Shown here one piece after another: positions 11,719 to 24,084 of a stretch of DNA of 64,000 bases. The stretch lies in assembly GCF_051401765.1 (NCBI RefSeq), contig NC_135071.1:11882961-11946960 (forward strand), written 5' to 3'. Below the pieces are notes generated by a model. It did not search any database. It saw nothing but the letters and a program-made list of their open reading frames with translations, and had not been told where the DNA came from. This stretch comes from Calliopsis andreniformis (taxonomy: Eukaryota; Arthropoda; Insecta; Hymenoptera; Andrenidae). Position 1 is the first letter of the stretch. Each line of letters opens with the position of its first letter. Made by a program: the position numbers and the translations under genes.

Positions 11719-14028
11719 ACGCTGTATTTGGAGGGATATTTCGTCGTTACTGATTTTTGTTTTACTTTGTCTACAAAATTTTTACTTTGTCTAAAAAATT
11801 TTATATACCTATTGTCAAACAGCTTACATAATATCTTACATTTAATAATACTTCTTACCTCTCGCTTTGAGACGTCCCCTATAAGTATATCACAATTTTA
11901 AATTAGTAGCTCAGTAGACTTAAAACTCAAAAGAAAAACTGTAGATACATCTTACGGAGGAAGGATCCAAAGTTTGAACAACTTTCAACAACTTTTTGCA
12001 ATCTTTCAGATAGGTAGTATAAAACTTAAACTTCGAGAAAGAGGAAGTTAATTTTCATGCTGTAAAAAGTATATACAACGTTCGTTACACATTTCAGAAT
12101 CTCATCATTCAAATTGCTACATAGTATAAACGAACATATCAGGAATATATCAAACGAAATAAAATATACATTATAAAAAACAGCTTCTAAAAATGCAAAA
12201 CACAATCCTGGTAATTGCATTCGCCAAACCGTCAAGATGCCGCAGAATTTAGTGAGACCAAAGTAAGAGCGACTATGTAGTCAGGGTTACCAGTTGTGCT
12301 TAAATATACTTTCCAATAAAATGGTTGCTTACTGTCGCAAGCCATTGTCGTCGAAGCTCTTCGGACAAACGACTCTCGTACGTTTGTCTCTAACAAAATA
12401 CGAGAAAGCAAAGGTACGGTTAAAACGAAATTTTCCTCGGGAAAACGGCGCTTAGTCGCAAAAAAGGCCGTGAAGAATCGCCTCTAATTCAGCCTCTGCT
12501 ATTCCAGGGACCTAAAGGTATATCAGGGCGATCTCGATATTCCTCGACCCAATCTTTTTTGCGACGTTTGATCAACGCCCGATGTAGTTAACCTGAAATT
12601 AAGTTACACTCTCCCAACTGCTATATTCATGTTTTATCGCGCCCCTTATCAATTTACCCCCTCGCCCCGGATAAGAGGTATAATCATAGTTTCAATTAAC
12701 CGAATTGGATCGTTCGACGGTAATTAAACCGATCCTCGTATTTCTGACGGCGGTGTGGAAACATACGGAGAATGTACGCGAAATAATCGAGGCTTTGGAT
12801 TTAGCGCAAAAAATAGTTCGCGAACACGTATGTTAATTAAAGTTGTTGTAATCGAATTTCGCCGTGAGCGGCTGTAAAATTCCGGGGGAATTATTTTCCG
12901 ATGAGCAGACTTTACTGTCGATTCGTTCGGTTTAATCTTGGTTAAAAGAATTAGTACTATATTGCCTTTCTGTAGATACTTCGTTAACGACAACGTTGAA
13001 AGGGCGAAAGAACGCAGTAGCTTTTGTTGAATCGTCGTCTCGATTTTGTCGCGTGTCCATATCTGTTTGCAGAGTGGAATAAGTATTAAAATGGAAATTG
13101 GAGGCAGTAAGTAGAGAGAAAAATTCTATCCTCGCGTCGTTTTCCATTGGTTAAATTAATGTCAGACTTGCGTTATTAAATATCATCTGCGATAATTGAT
13201 TAACTGAGGTACATGGTGCTGTTGGAAAAGTGGAATTCAGTTTGTTTTGTTCAGGAACAGAGCAAACCAAAATTTGAGAGGCAAGCTTTAACAGTTCTCT
13301 GAACAATCCTGTAATTTGTATCAGTTCTCATAATTTTGAAAAGAGCTGGTATTTCTGTTCAATTTCTACGTGGGCGAATATCGGTATTTGCAGTGCTACT
13401 TTTTTCGTGAGCAAATAATAGTACATTTCGTTGTAGAAATTTAATAATGGCGCTTATGGTGGATTTCCTTTAATTTATCGGAGGGTTAAAAGTACACTTC
13501 TTATTTTCGAGCAATTTCAAAACTTTGTGCCATTTAAACTGTTTTTCTTTTAACTATTATTGCTTTTATTTTTATTTTATTTTTTTATTATTAATATTAC
13601 TATTTTACTGTTACTAAATAAAAAGTAGAAAACTTTTAATTTTTTAACCACGAAAATAGAATGCATGATTCGTACGCTACAAATCTTGACAGCCTACATC
13701 GAACCCTTTCAAGTTAAATTTTATACTTTATTAAATGTGGGAACTATATGATCGAAACTTTCTCAATTAAACTACGTACGAAAGAGTAATACAAGTAGAT
13801 AGAGTATTGAAGGAAGGCTTCTGAACTCACTCCCCACTCTAAAGATAAACTCCAAATCATGCAGATTCAGGTAGACTTGATTGAATAGGTGCCTAGAATA
13901 TGAGCATATGTTACAAATTTTCGAGATTCGTTTCCTTATGAAATTGTGTTTAATATGGTCTAAGTAATAGCCTGGCAACGTTTTTTAGTACTTGGCGAGA
14001 CAGCTACAGGCCAGGAGATGCATCAAAG

Positions 14029-14320
14029 TAAGGTAGTTGACCCAATAGTTGACCATTTAGTAAGAGATGTCGATTCTTTTAAACTTCGATATAGTAGCTA
14101 CATCTAAGGCAATTCACTTGATACTCAGTCAGTACCCTGTAGTCGATCACTTCAGTAAATAATGTTTTTAAAGTATTTATATACTTATTTATTCTATGAT
14201 ATAATGAGATATCCAAACTTACTGTGTCATCAATTTGAGAAAGTTCAAGGAACACCATCTTATTATTTATTGAAGTGATCGATTACTAGGTACTGATCGA
14301 GTACGGAGTCAGCTACCTTA
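14029..14320. mobile_element. MITE with TAAGGTAG termini and an inner hairpin
   Basis: The element starts TAAGGTAGTTGAC at 14029 and ends GTCAGCTACCTTA at 14320, so both ends include a TA that may be the target duplication. A second, longer inverted pair lies inside: 14129-14163 (core TCGATCACTTCA) against about 14262-14298 (core TGAAGTGATCGA), with few mismatches. There is no open frame. It is probably a Tc1/mariner-type non-autonomous element, judging by the TA borders and a size of about 290 bp. Confidence 0.65.
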
Positions 14321-16573
14321 TATAACGTACAGTTACAAAAATACGAAAGAAAGACGTATCTGACCAAGGATCAAACTCATTGATTATGAATACTGACTTA
14401 TGACTTGTGTAATGTGCCCGCCTATGACTATCTCTATCGTCTCTATAGTCATATCTATACTTTCTACAAATATGTACTCGTAGTCATACTTGTTTTCGAG
14501 AATCAAGTCACCATAATCTTAAGAAATGCGTCACCCGCGCCCTATGAACTAAACGTTATCGCTAAACCTTAGATTATCTGGTAAATACGTTCCCTATCCC
14601 TACCACTGTCCTGTTCACAATCCTTAAATAGCCTAAACATTTTTACTTTAGAGAGAGATTCTGTCAAGAAGTCGAACAGTCTACATTGAAGAACAGTACT
14701 TTGTGAATAAACCTCTTTTAAAACCCAAAATTGGTATAAGTTCTTTCTTGTGTCCATTACAGTTTCACCTTGCTTCGTCTTCTATTTCTTAAAATCTAAA
14801 TAGAGCATATGTAACACAACTGTTCCTTCACCTGCTCAGAATGAACAATCATTCCTGTTCCTCTTCTTCTCTAAAATCTATGAAATGTAACACACGTCCT
14901 CATTCCAGATACTCATACAATTATCCCCGAATATCCGATCAAAAATCGCATTCCCAGTCCCTTCGACCAAGCACCAATCCCCCAACAGAGCATATTTGCG
15001 GGCCCAATGATAGGACGGCGAGAAAGCGGTAAATCCTGATGGACGTCTCCGATAATCCCCTCGCTTATAAGCAACTTCTTGTATCTTTCAATTACGCGCA
15101 GCTAGCCGGGGGAGAGGCGAGAGATTCCGGTGGCACGATACGAAAAAGAAAGATAGATAGCCGTACATCTCGTTGATGTTTCCAGTTACGTCGCGAGGCG
15201 ACGGGGGAAAGTTTCGTTTTGTAGCCAGCACGAAAGCTATCTACGGATTGGAAACGAGAAACTCGGCGCTGGCGCGGTTCCAACTTCGCTCCTGTAACCC
15301 CTTAGACAGGCCACTCTCGCCGACTACGTACTTACCAGCGGGGGGTTTTGTTTTATGCACGGCATTTTGCCCTGCCGTGTTTAAACATATCTCGGAACGC
15401 GGACGAACCTGCGCCTTCCGTCTATGAGGGCTCCTTCTCGCGTACGCGCGCGTTATTTTAATTCCAGACGACCACATATTTTCGGAGAAACGAAAGGCCC
15501 GTTGCTTCTGTTTGTTGCGCTGCTTCCCTGCCGTCTGTGTCCACGAGGTCCTGCGCCCCTAGAGCGGAGGTGGCTCTCTGGGGAAAATAAGCAGAAAATT
15601 TTGCTGGGCATGTTGGCCTGGGTGTATTCATTCGTGATGTTAGGGCTACTAATTTTTTAACATTGGTACTTATGATTTTGAGAGTAGGGGTGACTTTAGA
15701 GACAGTTTTTATACGTACAGGTATAAAAGACATTGCCTACATTAGAATTCCTGAGTATATTCCAACAGTATTTGTATCATTTTAAAATTAATCTATGGAA
15801 AATTCTGTTTCCATTGCAAGTGTGTGATGTACTCTAGACCTCATTTGACAGTCAAGCATTTATTCTAATACCAGACTTTGGTGAATTTAGGTAGTTCTAT
15901 CTTTACTAAGTGTCGATTTAAAGTGAATATGTCATGACTTATCGGTAGTGTCAGTGTTACACTATTATCCTTTAATTCCAAGCTACTAGGAGCTTGCAAA
16001 GTGTACAAAGATTGCCTTTTTTGTATAATTTATTAGACACTTTATTTTGAATTTCTTTCAATGAGAAATTTAAAAGTGCAAAAAGATACATGACAGTTTC
16101 GTGTTCTAGATAGCAGCAGTAATTTGTTAACAACTTGTTTCCTTCGTATACGACTCAGTAAATTTCCATGGCCTCCGCTTTGCTTCTTCAGCAACAGTAT
16201 ATCATTTAATTTGGCACCGTGTTCCCTGACGTCATATTTTTCAGTTGCCTCTTTTTGCGCGACACGTGCTTCGGCATACGATCTTCGCGAAGTAAGAACC
16301 TCTCACCACCACTTTTTCTACTCCTTTTTCTTTCAAGCTTCGTTGCATCGTCAAAGCTGGCAAACGATTTCCTAATTAAATTGCGTTTTTTTTTCTAACT
16401 GAAATATAAAAACGTGGTAAATCGATAAAAGAAGCTGGTGAAATTCACATTTCAAATTGTTATTAATTTTGTGAGAGTAATTAAATTCTCGGAAATTTCA
16501 ATTAAGTAATGAGAAAACCAGAATAAGAACACTTATCAGTTTATATAAAAAATTTCTTTTTATTTTCACGCAG

Positions 16574-16685
16574 ATCCACCAATAGTGAGGATGAAGCCTA
16601 TGAACATCACTGTGAATGAGACTGAGGATATTCTAATATTCTGCGATTACAATGCTAATCCAGCTACATTGACCAAAGTGACATG
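16574..16685 (+). CDS. Ig-superfamily receptor, exon c: first half of Ig domain 2
   Basis: The exon is phase 1 in and phase 2 out. The tyrosine completed at the junction plus PPIVRMKPMNITVNE forms the A strand. ILIFCDYNANPATLT holds the first disulfide cysteine. The exon ends inside the C-strand tryptophan codon (ACA TG|gtaagt), which the next exon completes with G. The sequons NIT and NET are present. At 112 nt it is too short for a simple open-frame screen, but the phase and the split Trp codon make the assignment firm. Exons c and d together encode one C2-type Ig domain. Confidence 0.93.
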
Positions 16686-19600
16686 GTAAGTATTATTTAC
16701 TTCGAAGAAGATTATAATAGGAATATTAAAAGATACGTAAATTTTTTAAATGATTCCAAAATTTTAAAATCTGTCTTTTAAATTACAAGTGACTCTCACG
16801 TTGTGTTCTTAATGAAAAGAAATATTTAAAGAATGAGCATACAAAAACTGAAAAAAGGATGCACTACTTAATTGCTTTAGACATGAAACGCATTTTAAGG
16901 AAAAATTATCTTTCTGTCTCATTTCCCGTAGGAACCATTTCAACTTCCCCTTGAGCATTCCTTTGCATATTTAATGACAAAGAAGGTAACTGCAGAATTC
17001 ATTTCTACTGAATTGTTTATCTATTACGTCTATTAGATTTTAATTGCATCTGTATTGTGTATTTTACACACTCGACTTTGTGTTTTTATCAAATTTAATA
17101 TAATATAGACAATTTCTTAATTAATGCAAAAAATTAAGATTTACATGCATGATATTTATTTGTACCTAATATATCTGTACCTATTCTGAAATATTTCAAA
17201 TTCGAATGAATGATAAACGAAATGGAAACAAACAGAGTAACTAAATTTCCAAGATTTATAGTATAGTACATTGTCTATGATGAAAATCGATACAATACGT
17301 GAGAACGTGAATTGAATAGAAAAAACTTAAATTTACATTGCCTGTCTTCAGCATGTGGCGCTGTAAATCACGATGAAAAGTCCTTTTTCAACATCTTTCA
17401 GAAGATCAATATCTCAGCCAACACAAAATATCAAAATATCTATCTATTCTTAGCAGACAATTTTACAGGGGGATAGAGATAAATTTCGTGCTGTAGTATT
17501 TTACTATAAAATAACTTTAACAATGCAATATAAAATTGGAATATCATTAGATATTTAATATTAAGCTACATACTATATGTAAGTAAGTATTGTAATAATA
17601 TTGATTCATTATAAATGTAGATATTAGAAAAAGGATCGAACCATCAAAAATTCAATGAACTCAAAAGTTCAAGAATTCAAAAATTTAAGAATTCGAAAAT
17701 ATAAAACTTCAGAAATTCAAAAAATAATTTATAGGTATACCAGTATACTGTTGATAGAATATTGATCGATGTAAGCTTCAAAATTTGAATAATAAGAAAA
17801 CATCTTTTCCCAACGAATTGTTTCTAAAAAAAATATTTGAGGCAATTTCGTGCTATTCGCTTATGATTGAATGTTTCATAAAATGTTTAATATCAAGTAA
17901 CATTCTCCGTTCAGCGCATGAACCCCAAATCTTACTCGAATTATATGACGGTAGAAACTATCTGTAGAATCCTAGAACGCGGTGTAATTTCTTTTTACTA
18001 CCATCGCTACAGCGATTTCACCCTTTTCCCAGAAGTATTCTCTAAAAGTATTAAACACCTTTCGCTGGTCTTGATTGATTACTGATAACCCGTTCCAGTC
18101 ATAAAAAGCTCGTTAAATGATGGCTAAACGCTTTACCCTAAGAAGCGTTAGGAAGCCATCGATGTACAAGCATCCGCCCCCAATCCAGCCTCGCTTTTCT
18201 GCGAAACTGCTCGTAGAGTTTATTGACGGTACACAGGCTCGCGAGTTTATAGCGCCTCGGCCAACCATAACTAACTATGTTATAAAAGAGGACGGAAGTA
18301 GCGGGAAGTTAATCTCTCTGCCAGGGCGAAGATTGGATTGAACTTGGCCCGCGACGATACAGATTCTTTATCGTCTTGATGCAATATTGCACGAAACCTA
18401 CAAGCCATTCATTTCGCACTTTGAATGGTTTCACACCTTGTCGCGTGAAACGTGAACTAACGAAGCGACAGAAGCCTTCAAAAGCGATTAAAATTTTTCA
18501 TTCGGTTTTATATTTGCTTATTTTTCCTTTTAATGGGATAGAGTGAAATTTAATGGTGGCAAATAAGGTTGCTAAATCGATTCCCTTGAATATTACGTTC
18601 GTTATTTCATTTTCAGAGGAACAAAATGAAAGCTTTTGAGACGTTTTAGTCGTTCAGCAATTTTCTCGTAATTTATTTAAATCAATACAGTTATATGAAT
18701 CATAAATTTATAAATTCTGTGATTATAAATATAATTATACGTATAAATATTTGTTGGAGTCTATATATTTTGGATTAACGATACGCTAATACAACAATGA
18801 TACGTTGACATAAAATGTCAGGATAAATATTAGGTAAATTGAGTATCCAAATATTTTGAATAGTTTTTAGATAAAATTTCAATGTATTTATTTAAATAAT
18901 TTACAGGTTTTAATCTCGACATACTGATGACAGCTTTGTAGAAGCTGCCAACGCTCGAACTTCAAAGATTAAAAATGTTTAATAAATATTTGAATTCTAG
19001 CTTTTACATACAATTATTTACCGACGCCTGCACTGGAAATGAAGGGTTTAATGTGACATAAAACAAGAACGCCTATCGATGCTCCTTTCAAAATGTGCGA
19101 AATTTTTTAAACATTTAATACCACTTATTTAAGCTTGAACTTTATATATGAATGTAACTATCAACTTTTATTTTCAAGTAAATTGCAAATTATTTCCTTA
19201 ATAATTACTATAATAAATACTAAAGCGCAGTGTAAGTGAAAATATATCTGTAATTGGAGCCATTCTTCGAAGATAATTTCTAATATTTTATAGAATGAAA
19301 AAACAACCTACAAGGCGTAGTACTAAATCTTTATCAAAAAATACAGTTAGAAATTTGATGTTTTCCAAGTTCTCCAACTGAATAATATAGTTCGTGTATA
19401 AAACGCGACTTATCTAAAATTGAACACTGGCACATATAAAACTCCGAGCCATCTGTTCAAGGGTGACAAGGGATGTGGATCCTCTTAAAAGACTAAATAT
19501 TTGCTACTCCGCGTTTCCTGTATCTTAGAATGTTATCAAATGATGGCATCGGTACTTGCGCTGAAGGGGCGTGAATAACCAAGATCGAGAGCGGTTTCGG

Positions 19601-20318
19601 TACGCCGTGAGCCGCGCCGCTCGATAGCAGCACTCGAAATGTCAAAATAAAAAGGCGCGAATCCATCGGGCGATGATTTATCATATTTTTCTGCGGCGCG
19701 TCCTAAAACCCATATTTCACTCTGATGTATGTAGCGTATGCGTTGTACGATTCGAACCTCCGCTTTACAAGAGCATATTTCGGTGAAAAATCCACGGGCC
19801 ACTGTGCGAAGGAAACGAACAAACAGGATTACACTTGAAAATACGGTAATTACTAGCGAGCCACGATGTTGATGGCCAGCATTCAGCTACCTTGCTTCCG
19901 ATATCGATCATCGATATTTCCAATGAACTACGCCAGTGGCCATTGGTCATTGAACCAATTTTCGTACGCGAGGGATTATTTCTGAAGCAATTTTGAAGTT
20001 ATCTGGTGAAGCGCTTTTATTCTCGGCCATTTACCATGTATGGACTATTGAAAACTGCAGAAATTTTTGGAGAATATAATGGAGGAGAGACTTGTAATTT
20101 TGTTTTTGACAGTAAATTTTTTACTGGCAGAAAAGAAAAGTTATTCAAGCGGTAATAATTGCAAATTAAATTCTATTAAAGTAATGAGTGAGGAATTATT
20201 TAAATACAGTTAGTAAAAAATGGACTTAATACGTTTACGCAGAATTTTGTAAAAGAATCTATGCGTTGCAGGATATAAAATTATTTATCATGCTCTTATT
20301 CTTTTCATAACTCCCTAG
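16686..20318 (+). other. Intron splitting the Trp codon of Ig domain 2
   Basis: This is a 3.6-kb phase-2 intron. It contains an AT-rich GAATTCAAAA-like low-complexity tract near 17640-17740 and GC-richer blocks near 18060-18480 and 19480-19970. The second block includes ATCGAT twice within 13 bp (19903-19915), resembling DREF-type sites. I see no additional exon with matching phase. Confidence 0.85.
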
Positions 20319-20497
20319 GCTGCGAGATGACGAAGAATTAGTTTTAAACGAGGACCACTACGAGGGCGGTATCACGGAACAAACGGCCCTCACTGTGAAA
20401 AATGCCTCGTCTAGCGATATGGGCACTTACAAGTGCATCCTGGACAATAATGTTGGCTCATCCGCTTCAGAGGACGTCGTTGAAGTTTCCGTACTGT
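20319..20497 (+). CDS. Ig-superfamily receptor, exon d: second half of Ig domain 2
   Basis: The exon begins by completing the tryptophan codon (G after ctccctag) and continues LRDDEELVLNEDHYEGG. The E strand is TALTVKNASSSDMG and the F strand is TYKCILDNNVGSSAS, with the second disulfide cysteine. The D-x-G-x-Y-x-C motif (DMGTYKC) is textbook Ig. It ends VEVSVLY in phase 1 at the donor CTGT|gtaagt. One sequon (NAS) is present. The domain is of ordinary C2/I-set size, and nothing is unusual except its two-exon structure. Confidence 0.95.
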
Positions 20498-22492
20498 GTA
20501 AGTACCTAAAAATCCGTCATTGAGAGTTTTTTTGAAAAATGTATGAACCATGTAACATTTTTTACACCTCTTACACAATATTTTTATGGGTCCACCAATA
20601 ATGACAATGTCTGATAAAATCCATTGACTCAGAACTTTATTGTTTTATACATACAGATTGATATAAACAGTATTAAAAATTGTAGATTAATAAATACCTA
20701 GAGGTTCGATTTTTAACCAAGAATCGTGATACACAAAAGACATGTTAATAAATTTTGTGACTTTCAAGCAACGTTATTGAGGAAAAAATAATAGTTTTCA
20801 CCTCAGAGGTGATGGAAGATCTGTCTTCACAGTACCCAACACTTAGAAGTTGAATAACAGCATTCAGATAGTTTTTTCGACATGATCTATGTCGTACATA
20901 TAAATGTTCTTGATATGTCAAACCAAAACTAGTAACAAATGTAAAGGTGAACAGAGACAGTTACAGCATGGAAAAATGTGATAAAGTAATTACAACTAGC
21001 AATTTCTCTAACAGTTTAAAACGAAACAATTTATTACTCTTGCGAAAGGATTAATATGTCATCGTGGATTAAATAAGCCTCTCCCTCGGGGTAGTTATTA
21101 GGTCAACTATTTTAGTTTCCGGGAACTTACCGTCGCGTTACCGTAAACTCGATCGAGCGATACAATGAAATTCTAATTGCAACCTTAATACTGCTCCAGG
21201 GTGTTGTATTTCACGCAAACAAACCACGGGATCGAGACGAGGAACTCGAACGTGGAAAATTAGTTGGCCAATTCGCCCTCCTTCATTGTTGTCCTCCCCT
21301 TCTTACTTCTTCCCGAATTCTCTCGAATCCCTTTGTTCTGAATTTATTGAAATCTTGATTACTTTGCGAATAAAAAATACTGTAGTCAATTTGCTGATTG
21401 GATTTTCCTCGAGGCGTTCTCCTTAGCTGCTTCGCTACCTTCTAGCTTCTCCTGTTTGGCTGTTCTCTACACAGTTATTTATCCACACCAATGTGGCATA
21501 AATAGACCATTCCTTGGCGCGTTCAACGATTCAGAGTAGAAGTCTGGATGCTTTATTTGAATAATTTTAGTGAGAATATAAATCTTTATACTGTACTCGT
21601 AAAAAATGCGTGAGCTCTGAAACTGTAGGCAAGACTGGTCGTTCGATTGGTTATAGAAGAGGAGAGTCTTTTTGAAGATTGATTAAATCTATTAGGTTGA
21701 AGTATCGTTCTTAATTGTGACCAAGTGGAAACAGGAAACTAAATTATTTCATGTTCCAAGTTAGATTCAATTTATGTTTATGTAGAAGTGATTTTTCTGC
21801 TGACAAATTTTATTCATACTGATGATTATTAGGAAAAAAACCAATGATACATATTTTTGTTACTAAAATTTATTTATCAAAATTATGGTAATCTTAAAAC
21901 ACACACTGTGACTCATAAATTTATTTAGGGGGGATTACTAAATTCAAGTGTTCAGATTCGAAAGATATTTTACTTTTTCTATTACTATACAAAAACTAAA
22001 TAAGAGTTAAGCTAAATAACTGGAACTATAGATAGGAAGACAATAGTTTAGATACATGTGAAGTAATCTGTAAGTTACTACACATTAATACATTACTATA
22101 CAAAATCATATATAGAAATTACAGACTACTACCTACTAGCCAAATGTGGAACCTGTAATATTGTAATCACTGTCAAACACCTCATAATAGCTTGCCCAAA
22201 ATTTTTAGTTAGTCCTCAGCAAAATCCAATACAGTCAAATTTCAAAGACAATTTTATCGCCACTAAGATCTGTAACACGATTTCCTTTTTCCAAGTGACA
22301 AAGGTATTTGACTCGTCAACCTAAACCCCAATACAGTTCTGTTTTTTCTTCTTTACCTTTCATTCTTTTCTGTGCTAGTAACAAAAAAAAAAAATTGTAT
22401 AGATTAATCTACTTCCAAGCAAACTATGCAGGCTATTTTAACAAAAGCATCATTAGAACCCTCGCTGGCATGATCTCGTCGTATGCCAACAG
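20498..22492 (+). other. Intron between Ig domains 2 and 3
   Basis: This is a 2.0-kb phase-1 intron with a moderately GC-richer patch around 21060-21500 and otherwise AT-rich sequence. I see no exon, RNA gene or convincing transposon in it. The acceptor is gtatgccaacag, with a weak pyrimidine tract; the upstream 22325-22395 region is T- and A-rich. Confidence 0.8.
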
Positions 22493-22837
22493 ACAAGCCT
22501 GTAGTCGAAGTGATAATGGACCCGGAAACGCCGGTGAACGAGGCAGACCGTTTAAACGTCTCTTTGACCTGCGAAGTTGTTTCTGGGAATCCAGCAAGCC
22601 TGACCGCCGTCCGATGGTACTTGGACGGGGACCTGCTGAAAGAACTTCCGGATTGCACAAGGAATAGTACAGCGACCACCACGACCACCGAGGAATCTTT
22701 AATTTTCTGCGATATCGATCCGAGCAAGCTGCTGCTAGAAGCAGTGGGACGTTCCTTTCACGGGAACTACTCTTGCGAGGGCAGAAACGACGCTGGCTGG
22801 GGACCACTTTCACCGAGTGCGCCCGTTATAGTCCATT
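22493..22837 (+). CDS. Ig-superfamily receptor, exon e: Ig domain 3
   Basis: This is a single phase 1-1 exon of 345 nt. After the junction tyrosine it reads KPVVEVIMDPETPVNEADRL. The B strand is VSLTCEVVSG, the C strand VRWYLDGDLL and the F strand GNYSCEGRNDAGWGPLSPSA. Two additional cysteines (LPDC before an Asn-Ser-Thr and Thr-rich segment, and IFCDIDPS after it) could form a second disulfide across the C'-E region, which is longer than usual. The sequons are NVS, NST and NYS. The threonine run comes from an ACC/ACG trinucleotide tract, a possible site of length polymorphism. The G strand APVIVHY leads into the next phase-1 exon. Confidence 0.95.
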
Positions 22838-23817
22838 GTGAGCACTTTTAATTTTTAATTCTTTGATCCAATCTTTTTTCCAGCCTCTGAGCGCGGAGAC
22901 TCTCGGTCTGACGGGTCTAAATTATTTTGACCCGGGGAAGATTCACCAGGAGCAAGCTTCATCGGTTCTGACTGAAGTGAAGTGAAGGGAAAGGCCAGAA
23001 GTCAATGCCATCTTTTTATCGTTTTTTGCGATTACCATGATGAATATCTGTTTACGTGAAAGGAAATGTGCGATATAAAACTGTTATGAACTGCGTTGAG
23101 TAAATATCAGGTTATACTCCAAGTAGTGCTCCAAAAGAGGAGGGATTTTTAAGGAATGGATTTTAAAGCAGAAGTAATTATTTTTATTACTTGATAGGTT
23201 CTATATAATTTGCGATAAAGTAGAAGCAGACGCCATATTTTTAATTAATTTACAAATCTCGTTTCGTAGTTTTTGAAAACCTGATATTTAGGCATCTTTT
23301 AGATGCAAAATGTTCTTAAATATTTACTCAGCAATTAAAAATGGAATTTCTGAAGTGGATTCAGAATTTTTTAAAATTCACCAAACATTTTTACTTTAAT
23401 ATCTGGTAAATCATATTTTACCTTAGAAAACCGTTACCTCATTTTCAGTAATGATTTATGTAACATTTTAATATTTTGTTAGTGTTAACGTCATTTTCGT
23501 GTAATGCAAATTTTCGAATCTTGTATGATTGGGCATTCACTTCAATTCCTAAACCTGGCCTTTGCAATTTTCTCTCAGCAGTTGCTCATTATATTTCAGT
23601 TAAATAACCCTTCGAACCTTTTCTTAAGCAAGGTTTTGTACAATTGCAAGCACACTTTTCTTAAGCAAGGTTTTGTAGTCATTTCGATCTAAATCTTTGT
23701 TGAACTTTTTCGTCGTACCTAATCCTAACAAATAGCATAGCGTTATCTATTTGATGCTGAATCTACAGTATTTCTAAACACAAATGAAGACAATTTCCTT
23801 GTTCCAACAAACGACAG
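22838..23817 (+). other. Intron between Ig domains 3 and 4
   Basis: This is a phase-1 intron of 980 bp. The only structure seen is a perfect 23-bp direct repeat (23618-23640 and 23655-23677). The intron ends caacaaacgacag. Confidence 0.85.
23618..23677. repeat. Two-copy 37-bp tandem duplication
   Basis: The 23-bp sequence starting CTTTTCTTAAGCAAGG occurs perfectly at 23618-23640 and again at 23655-23677, a period of 37 bp. The 14 bp between the copies is not repeated afterwards. This looks like a recent small intronic duplication rather than an array. Confidence 0.85.
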
Positions 23818-24084
23818 ATAAACCTGGACCAGCGTCGATTTCGTACGAACCTCAGCAAGTAATAAAGAAACAGCAATTGACTATTACGTGTTTCGTCCTG
23901 GACCCTGGGCGACCGAACGTAGCTGGCTTCAAATGGTTACGAGGGCTTCACAGACTTCCGGATGAGAATGACGCTACACTCACCATCGAGTCAGTTAATT
24001 TGGAAACTGAAGCTAACTTCACATGTCTAGCGTACAATGAGGCCGGCGATGGTGACCCAGCGACCACGTTCATTGACGTGTCTG
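23818..24084 (+). CDS. Ig-superfamily receptor, exon f: Ig domain 4
   Basis: This is a phase 1-1 exon of 267 nt. It encodes a short C2-type Ig domain. The A strand is KPGPASISYEPQQV, the B strand LTITCFVLDPGRP, the C strand FKWLRGLH, the E strand ATLTIESVNLE and the F strand ANFTCLAYNEAGDG. The exon ends in TFIDVS plus a split codon that the next exon completes as Ala. One sequon (NFT) sits next to the F-strand cysteine. The domain is compact because the C'-D region is short. The donor is TCTG|gtgagt. Confidence 0.95.

Larger units (their letters stand above)
8961..16573 (+). other. Intron between Ig domains 1 and 2
   Basis: This 7.6-kb phase-1 intron carries a foldback element at 11172-11718 and a TA-bordered MITE at 14029-14320. 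It also has GC-richer intervals near 12330-12930 and 15040-15640. Small open frames in the GC-richer parts occur on both strands at once and look like composition effects. It ends with the acceptor ttttcacgcag. Confidence 0.85.

Noticed and set aside
22404..22813. Antisense open frames over Ig domain 3
   Set aside because: The plus strand encodes an unmistakable Ig domain with correct splice sites, so these are shadows.
23618..23677. CRISPR-like spaced repeats
   Set aside because: There are only two copies with a 14-bp gap in a eukaryotic intron. A tandem duplication explains it.
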